Shown one piece after another: positions 57,201 to 64,000 of a stretch of DNA of 64,000 nucleotides. Source of the DNA: Aspidiotus rigidus (lineage: Eukaryota > Arthropoda > Insecta > Hemiptera > Diaspididae); assembly GCA_035079385.1 (NCBI GenBank), contig JAVHKY010000067.1, positions 1,231,761-1,295,760 of the forward strand, in the 5' to 3' direction. The position numbers and the translations under genes were made by a program. The notes below the pieces were generated by a model. It saw only the letters and a list, made by a program, of their open reading frames with translations, was not told the DNA's origin and made no database searches. Numbering within the stretch: the first letter of the stretch is position 1; each line of letters starts with the position of its first letter.

Positions 57201-58640
57201 AGGTGGTTTCAAAGTCTGACGACAATAGCTGATGTATAGTTGCTCAAACTTGAATAGTCTTTATAGATTCAATAACAAGAGCAGAATTACCGAGTCGTTT
57301 GAAAACACTGTTTCTATTCAAAATTTCAATCTTTTTACCGTCGAAAATTTTTTTTTTTTTAATCAATAGTTCATCTTTTGCTTCCTAAAAATATTTAAAT
57401 AAAAATTTTAAAAAATAGGATACTATAATCATGATAATAATTATATAAAAATTATTAACTTGCGATTCACAATAGATGAATCCAAATCTTCTATTACTTG
57501 GAAAATGAATTCTCGCAATGCCTTTGAAATTATTAAATTAAAATTTTTTGAATTTAATCTTCTTCTCTTCTTGGATATTTAAATCTGTTGAAAAATAAAA
57601 TGAAGTTTTCAAAGTAATATAGAAAATATAAAAATTCCTTAAGACGTAGGTATAATTAACTGAAGAATCTTTGAAAGTAGTCGTTTAATACTACAACTTT
57701 TTTCCATCAAAGTTACTGCCTACAATTTTTCAAAAAAAAAAAAAAAAAAAAAAAAAGCAAATAAAGAAAAACAATTAAGAGAAACTTCTCAGTGGGAATT
57801 TTGTAAAATAACTTGAACTAAGGTGATCAAAGGTTCTTTTCACACGTGTCCCTCCTTCATGACATTCGGTAATTGCAAAAAATATCAAAAGATATTCATT
57901 GAGTGATTAGATTAAAAAGTACCTTCACACATCAAAAAAAAAAAAACACCTTCAGATTAAAAGAGAAAAAAATAAGATGACCCACTAAAACAAAAAAAGC
58001 ATGTTATTGTAATGTACCTACTTCATATTATAGTGTGAACTACTTAAACCTTATTGTGCTTATATTATAATTCAGCCGTAACCTTAAATAGTAGCCTAAT
58101 TAATTCCCGCGGAGGTTTCTTTTTCCACTCCGGTTATGATGCCTTAGCGGAAAGTGGCCGTTTTCCGCACAGGTTAGGCGGAAAAAGCTATTTTCGGCGC
58201 AGGTTATCATCCAAGAACTGCCGGTAAAAACGTCGGTACACGGGTGGTGAGCCTCACTAAGCCCACATACGAGCAGCCTGAAAAATGCGGTTGCTCGCAC
58301 CACACAGGAAGGAGGTGACATGAGCTTATATAGCCTGGACTGCAAAACCGGTCTGCGAGTAGGACTGTACGTCAACGCACTGTTCGAATTCATCGTTTCA
58401 GGGTTACCATTTCATTTTCCTCCCATCTTCGTCCGAGGGAATTGGTTACTTTCCGCCACTAATACGTAATATACTATAAACAGACACGAATAAACAGAAA
58501 GTTGCTTTCTCTAAGGGTAAAAAGTGATCGCTCACGTAAATTTCCGTTTCTTCCTCGAAATTTTTTCAAGTTCTTTCTAGTACAGGTCCCGCTACCTGTA
58601 AATCTCTAATGTAGGTCAATGTCATTCAGGATCAGGGTTT
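54241..58640. other. No gene seen
   Basis: AT-rich non-coding DNA with homopolymer A and T runs (for example 55979-55994, 57351-57360, 57730-57755). TGACGTCA at about 54813. A 124-codon minus-strand frame (54446-54820) has no domain. At 58140-58205 a GGAAA..GC..TTTTC(C/G)G(C)..CAGGTTA word is repeated twice. Confidence 0.4.
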
Positions 58641-58867
58641 GACGTCAGGGTCCTTTGAATGAAAGACATCAGCATCAATAGCTCTCACCTGTCACAGGTC
58701 AATCGGGGTCGAGAGTACGAAGTCAAAGTCCTGTTGATCTAGATAATCGGGCTCACAAGAATGGCTGAGTTCATTCATCAGGTCGGTCACGTTCCGAGGT
58801 AGTCCTTGATGTAGGTCGGTTTATCAGGATTAAAAGTGCAAAATAAAGGTTTCTTAGATCAAGACTA

Positions 58868-59071
58868 TTGTGGTCGCCTCGATCTCCATCTCTTCTGGAC
58901 GTAAGATCGGCTCTTGCTGAACATGTTTCAGATTCTAACCATACATTTGATCTCCAACATGCCGTCTTGCTCCATTGTGAGAATTCCTCCCGTCGACAGT
59001 TGCCCCTCGAAGACACTGAAATTGTTCGTCATTCCATATTTAGGCGGCGTTCCAAAATATCTTTAATGTAG
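58868..59071 (+). pseudogene. Possible Penelope-like GIY-YIG C-terminal fragment
   Basis: The frame reads DVRSALAEHVSDSNHTFDL, then LLHCENSSRRQLPLEDTEIVRH. This matches the layout of the GIY-YIG C-terminal part in Penelope-like elements: SA.A.H, .(G/N)H.(F/I)D, a spaced E..RR, and E.I..H, which includes the acidic residue. The GIY-YIG start itself is not visible upstream. It is on the opposite strand to the Penelope copy at 6-8.6 kb and differs in sequence, so it would be a second family or old copy. Confidence 0.4.
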
Positions 59072-59254
59072 TTCAAGACCATTCGGCTCACTAGCCGTCT
59101 CCTCTCATTATAAGTCGGTTTTTCAGCTCAAGGAGCGCTCCACCGTCCGACCAAGTGAACGTTCAAGCGGTGGCGCGTTGAGAAAATACAGGGTACCCAT
59201 TTTATTCCCACGTAAGAAACGTGAAGAAGTGGTTTGACATTTTCTAGGAAGTGC

Positions 59255-59834
59255 CCAAGAAGCGACAAAATAGAGATCTTCTGGCAGAGCCAAATAAATG
59301 AAAATCATGTTTCATGTCTAGTAGTAAGTGACCTCATTTATAATTCAAGGCCACGACTGCTTTGTGATGAAATCATGGCCCAGCTTGTGAAGCTTTTTCA
59401 CAAAAGGCGAACGTCCCGTTCTTGGACTAACAATAGGTGTCGTGTACTGTCAGATAAGCCACATAGCTCAGGGCGGCTCGCTCACTCCGTCCTTTCGCCC
59501 CTTGTTCTTAGTATACTGTGTCAGCTGTCTTGCTTACAAAAGGTTCTTTCGCTTCAATATGATATCAACATTAGTGACGTCATTAGCTCGTGACGTCAAA
59601 ACCATACATGATGGCTACCTTCGACGTCATTAGCTTGGTCTCTCTCCTCTCTCTTCCTCACTCTCATCTATTCTCATGATCATCACCTTGTGACTGCTGA
59701 TAACGTCACCAGCAGCCATCATTGGTCATGACGTCACAAGCTAATGACGTCATCAGCTTGGACTGTCTCTTTTCCTTGCTCTATCACTGACTTTGCTCGT
59801 AAGCCTCCCAACAGTCTCCATTATACTAGGCCTC
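59255..59834 (+). repeat. TGACGTCA-rich interspersed repeat, copy 2
   Basis: Partner of 4850-5645, starting TCTGGCAGAGCCAAATAAAT near 59278 and ending CAACAGTCTCCATTATACTA near 59809. It lacks the TTTA run and the palindrome-bounded insert of copy 1. TGACGTCA occurs near 59575, 59591, 59728 and 59744, and GACGTCAT near 59621. It abuts the R1-like LINE end with no gap. Confidence 0.65.
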
Positions 59835-60389
59835 ATGTGGGGCGACCAGTACTTCGAGCCTGGCGACGATAGCGAAAAGTGGAAGAAGCGGGTCCGACAG
59901 GACTTACGCATGTGTGCTATCGGGGAATGGCAACGCGAGTGGGCGACCTCCAAGAACGGTCGTGACTTGTATTCGTTCCTTCCCGACGTCCAGAAACGCC
60001 TGAATGCCCCGTGGCTTGTCCCAAACAAGTATGTCTCTTGGGTGGTGACGGGTCACGGGCCCTGGAGTACGTACTTTGAGCGGTTCGGCTTACGCCGAGC
60101 GGCATCGTGCCCGTGTGGCGTCGCTAACCACACGGCTCTACACGTCCTTTGGCACTGCCCAAAGGTAGCCAGCCAAAGGAGTCTGTCGCTAGGAGAGCTG
60201 AAGCGACTGAATGATGGTGTCCGACCGGAGGGCGGCTGGTCTAATGCTGACTGGTTTGCTAGCCGGGAAGCCTATCAGGCTTTCATGAAGCTCACGAGGG
60301 AAATAGCAAGCTGCTGCCGGCAGCTATGCTATGTCGGAGAGGAGGGGTCGCAGAACCTCTTCTTGGGGCACGTTCAAGGCCAAGAGTGA
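59835..60389 (+). pseudogene. R1-like LINE, C-terminal region of ORF2
   Basis: Open for about 185 codons to TGA at 60387-60389. It has WQREWATSKNGRDLYSFLP, then VVTGHGPWSTYFERFGL and the finger CPCGVANHTALHVLWHC, followed by a tail with EAYQAFMKLTREIA. W.RW..S..GR, TGHG and the C.C..H..HC finger are the standard order at the end of R1-clade ORF2, after RT. RT and endonuclease are missing; the frame is open through the preceding repeat by chance. The GC content is well above its flanks, consistent with a younger insertion than the decayed LINEs elsewhere in the window. R1 elements normally target 28S rDNA; no rDNA is seen here, so this is a non-rDNA relative or a dispersed dead copy. Confidence 0.8.
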
Positions 60390-60700
60390 CCCCTAGTTAA
60401 AAGATTCAGGTCCACACTCGCTATCTAGTCGCGAGCAGAAGGAGGTGCCGTACTGGGTATTGAGCCCGACAAGCATGACTGTGACACGAGCGGACACAAG
60501 AGCGCCGCACTCCAAAATTGGGGAAAAAAGAACGGAGCGACGGTAAAGAATGAAGTTCAGTAGAACGTCGCGGGAAGGCAAAGGAGGGTCCGTGCATACA
60601 GAAATTATGACCTGTCCTGATCTCCAATGGTTGCATTCAAACTCACGCGGTGGAGAAGTCGCCTGAAAAAAGTGACACACCATTTATCGGCAAGACTGCA
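60390..60700 (+). other. Probable 3' UTR of the R1-like LINE
   Basis: GC-rich sequence continues for about 300 bases after the stop and drops to AT-rich DNA near 60700. No poly(A) tail or duplication identified. Open frames on the other strand here are shadows. Confidence 0.4.
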
Positions 60701-62865
60701 AAATTGTAACGTTGAAGATACACTCCTTTTTGTGCAAAAAGCACTCTTGCTTCAATAACACAGAATAAGAACATTAACTGTTTTCCTTACGAGACCAAAG
60801 GTCATTCTACGGGTTAAAAGTTGAAAAATGAGGCCAAAGTCGAAATAATTTCCTTCATTCGACACAGATAAAAGATTACCACCAAATTGCATACGCTTTT
60901 CCCTGCATCACTTATTTAGTTTTATGTAAAATTGCTACGCGCCAGATAAAAATGACAGAAAATATGAAAGACGAGAGGAAACTTTTGTAACTCTCATAGT
61001 CCTCGTAGTTAATAATAATGTTTGGATGCCTCGAAACGAAATTAGTTGCGTTCGATTCTGGTATTCCGCCAATTGTGTTTACATTCAGCACTACAATAGT
61101 AGAAATACGATAATTTCTACAATATTAGGTTTCCCTCGTCGGAAATAAATGTTTGAGAATATCAATAGTCCGCTAGTGAGCAATTTAGATTCTTTTTCCT
61201 CGTCTTACCGCACAAATCTCACCCTATATAGTAATAGGAATACATCGCGAAATGGAAAATTTCTCCATTGCAAATACAGCACATGACGTATTCAGTAAAA
61301 AAATATCTCGCTTCGAAATCGAAAAATACGCGTTTCACATCTCCAACAAAACCAACTTTCAATACGTGGAAAATTAATTCAAACTTTATCGTCGAGTATT
61401 AGAGAAATACGATTATTAATAATAATAGTAGTCGATTCGAACTGGGAAAACGACTCCGTATGGAAAAGAAGTTCTCCATTGTCTGTTTTTTTTTTTATCC
61501 CTCTTCAACATTAGAAAGACATGAGGAAATCCTCAGTGGGATGTACTATGCTAGATAGAAAACGTATAGAGCGTGCCAGCACATCTCGTAAAACCGTAAC
61601 ATGAGTTACGTCCAACTTACAAAAAAAAAAGAAAAAAAAAGATACCGGTACAAAAGAGAAATAGAACGAAAAGTGGGGAGAATAGCAAAGAGAAAAGAAA
61701 CAAATGTTTCACCCCAGTGCATTTCGAAAGGAAAGAGAATGTTTTAACTGATAAAAAATTCTGATCAGGATTTACGAAATTTCTTTCACAACTTTCTCGT
61801 ATTGCGGCTTGTTAATGATATATATTTTTCCCCTGCTTTAATATAAAAATGTTCGTCTTGGATGGAGGTCGATAATATAGAACAGGGCAGGTCGTGGTGA
61901 TGGTTCAGAAGCAAAATCATTGAGCACGAGTAGTCTTTATGTTGATCCTTTGGCGTGAGAGGTGTATGTTCTGAAATTTTTATACACCGGTGCGAAAACG
62001 TTTCTGGGCTTCAACTCTCGCGCTCGGAGACCATCGCATCGTCGCGATTACAAAAGTGTGCGTACACGTGGGTCGTCGAAAGTTCCAGTAATCGCTAACA
62101 ATAAGCCCACGGGACGAGAAGGCTTTGAATCTGTTTTTTAATATAACGAAAAAAGCAACGACGAATTCTTTAAGGATTATTGAGATATATAGACGAAGAA
62201 GAAGAAATTGAAATCTTAGCCTTCGTTCTGGAAGGAGCTCGTGTGAAATAATATCATCCTGTACAACTAAATTTGATTTAAAATTTATCTCTTTGAAAGC
62301 ACTTCACTTCGTAACACAACGCAATGAAGAGGGAAAGGTATCGTAAATATTGCGAAAAAAAGTGAAGCTATCGTTTTCTGAATTGAGAGAAAGGTGCGAT
62401 TGACGAGCGAATTTTTAAATGTACGGGTTAGGTGGATACCAGCGAGAACAAGTTTTTCATTCTCAAAATTACGAGAGTCTATCGCTCCGTTTCTAGACAG
62501 TTGCTATGGCATGAAAAAAGAGGTCACAGATCGAGAAGTTATTTTGGACAAAGTACACGCGATGAAGATCTTTTTGATACCCCTGGAACCTAGAATGATT
62601 GAAACTGTATTAAAAGTGAAAAAAAAAAAATTTTAAGCCAAGCGAAATTCTAAATTCTCCCTCTCTGCATACTTACATCAGATAAACATACCTGCAGCTG
62701 GTCACTCGACATCTGCATGCTATCGTTATCAGTTGATAAAAACCGTTAACGGTCAATAAGTAGTCATAATAACGATCCAAATTTTTGAGCTAAAAAATCT
62801 AGCAAGAAAAATTTTATATATCATTTGACCCCCCACAAATGAACCCCTTCCTTACAACCACCTTT
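60701..62865. other. No gene seen
   Basis: AT-rich non-coding DNA with A runs (61620-61640). An 80-codon frame at 62394-62636 has no recognised domain. Confidence 0.4.
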
Positions 62866-62867
62866 TT

Positions 62868-63538
62868 TTGAATTTGAACTTGAGACTATATAGACGAAAA
62901 CTTGAGAAACACCTTCCCGGACTTGACAACATACACTCGGCCCGATTAAAAATCTCCAACCAAACTCACTCTCCTATCTCCTACTTATTCAACTCCATCT
63001 TCACACAAAACGCTTACTCCATCTTTTGGAAGACAGTTATCATCATCGCGTGATATGGGGAGCTCTGACCAGGGAACACGCGGACCAGTTTGAGCGCATA
63101 CAAAAGCGATTCTTGAAGCTTTTATACTTCGAAAACTTCAATTATTATGACGGCTCACTGACGTACCATCAAGAACTGGTGTTGGGGTATGAATTAGAAA
63201 CCCTCGAAATACGGAGAGACATATCATTAATACTCTTCTTGAAAGATTTAGTCTGTGCAAGACTCGAGGCATCATCCCTGCTCAGTAAAATCACTTTTCA
63301 TGTCCCTTTTAGAGCGTGTCGTTCGAAACACCTTTTCTACATCCCCATGCACCGCACTTTCTCATTTGATCAGGCCCCACTCAACAGAGCGATGAAAAGT
63401 AGATATAACTATTCACATATTTTTTTATCGAAGTGGTTATATGTAGGTACGGTACCTACGGATAAAACTTTATATGTAGGTATGGTATGTTTGTGTCTGG
63501 AAGATGCTGTAGAGCTACACATACGGTATGCAGGCTGA
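62868..63538 (+). pseudogene. LINE RT thumb/C-terminal region, third LINE family
   Basis: The main frame (63026-63538) reads VIWGALTREHADQFERIQKRFLKLL, i.e. the V.W.P..REH.D..E.IQ.RFLR segment just after the RT palm. It continues with LETLEIRRDISLILFLKDLV, LLSKITFHVPFRACR and the RT(F) and NRAMKSRYN words, typical of the C-terminus of Jockey/CR1-type LINEs without RNase H. A frameshift near 63040 separates it from an upstream frame (62868-63053) that shows no clear RT motif. After 63430 a short TATGTAGGTA..GGTA repeat occurs twice. It is 5'-truncated and inactive. Confidence 0.7.
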
Positions 63539-63644
63539 TTTCGTATGAAGGTGAAATACAAAGGGTGAATATGTTTCACGTCTAATAATGCCGGGCGATG
63601 AAGTATTGAATGGTCCTTGATACTGACTGATAAAGTGATGTTTA

Positions 63645-63983
63645 AACATTCTGTTGGAGAAATTAAAAGCCAGAGGTCGCCCAAAACGTGCCTCGAAACA
63701 GTTGTCAATCAACAGGACCAGCGGGGATAGAACGACGAAACGGAAACTACCGTCTCTTGACGGTGCTAAAGCACCAAAAAGGAGGAAATGCGTACCTGAA
63801 TATGAAAGTGAAGACGATGATGGTGACGACGATGGAAAGCCCACTTGCCTTGTGTGTCATAGTAAGATTACAGGAGGAAATAGATCAGCACTTACGTTCA
63901 CAAAGTGCTGCTCCATGAAAGTTCACACAGCATGCTTACAAGAAGACGGTTGCCCTCGCTGTGATGACTTTGGGGATGATTGA
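63645..63983 (+). CDS. Open frame ending in a RING/PHD-like zinc-binding motif
   Basis: The frame has no ATG at its beginning, so it is the last part of something longer (an exon or a truncated transposase). It reads ARGRPKRASKQL (AT-hook-like), a basic stretch, an acidic run (ESEDDDGDDDG), then zinc ligands: CLVC, about 14 residues, KCC..KVHTAC, five residues, CPRC, ending D-rich at TGA 63981-63983. The C-x2-C, C-x4-H-x2-C, C-x2-C layout fits a RING/PHD-type finger. GRP(S/K)(K/R)A also occurs at the end of the MULE remnant at 52.6 kb, so a MULE-like transposase end is possible; a host chromatin-type protein is the alternative. It is free of stops. Confidence 0.4.
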   Translation, partial: NILLEKLKARGRPKRASKQLSINRTSGDRTTKRKLPSLDGAKAPKRRKCVPEYESEDDDGDDDGKPTCLVCHSKITGGNRSALTFTKCCSMKVHTACLQEDGCPRCDDFGDD

Positions 63984-64000
63984 AGTAGATATCTCGATGA

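Overview
This is eukaryotic, AT-rich, repeat-dense nuclear DNA, most likely from an arthropod and probably an insect. The reasons are two R1-like LINE 3' ends (R1-type elements are characteristic of arthropods), many RNase H-bearing Jockey/I-group LINE pieces, Penelope, Helitron and MULE remnants, and no operons, rRNA or tRNA genes that I could see. No intact host gene can be defended. Nearly all recognisable coding sequence is decayed transposon sequence; the rest looks like intergenic or intronic DNA. The species cannot be named from the sequence.

Layout. 0-1 kb: end of an R1-like LINE (+). 1-4.9 kb: no gene. 4.9-6.0 kb: a repeat rich in TGACGTCA, carrying a short element bounded by palindromes. 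6.1-8.6 kb: a Penelope-like element (-) split by an RTE-like LINE (-) that sits cleanly between two Penelope codons. 8.6-10.8 kb: a foldback element with two ~580-bp inverted arms. 13.3-13.9 kb: a degenerate ~205-bp tandem repeat. 15.2-16.4 kb: a second foldback element. 19.4-28.2 kb: three minus-strand copies of one LINE family; the third is split by a 3.8-kb nested repeat (23.97-27.78 kb). 30.9-33.1 kb: a fourth copy, split by a 1.35-kb foldback MITE. 34 kb: a broken Helitron Rep region. 36.5 kb: a hAT-like MITE. 38.7-42.8 kb: a fifth LINE copy with poly(A) tail, RT and RNase H, split by an inverted copy of the 2-kb module present at 25-27 kb. 43.2-44.8 kb: two more MITEs and a second RNase H LINE. 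45.4-46.1 kb: more TGACGTCA repeats. 47.5 kb: a hAT-like MITE. 51.1-52.6 kb: a palindrome-bounded element, a tandem repeat and a MULE transposase end with SWIM zinc finger. 58.9-60.7 kb: a Penelope-like scrap, the second TGACGTCA repeat and a second R1-like end. 62.9-64 kb: a further LINE thumb region and an open frame with a RING/PHD-like zinc-binding end.

The most unusual material is a set of interlocking non-coding repeats: short elements whose ends are palindromes with a GGGAACC-type core, variable numbers of a ~45-bp unit (consensus GGACTTGGAAAAATTTCGA plus a CTCGAGCTATATATGATAGG part), clustered TGACGTCA sites, and a 2-kb module present twice in opposite orientation. I know no described family that matches them. 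Their structure partly resembles Helentron-type non-autonomous elements (terminal hairpin plus central minisatellite), which is inference. Boundaries are by eye and usually good to about 10-30 bases.
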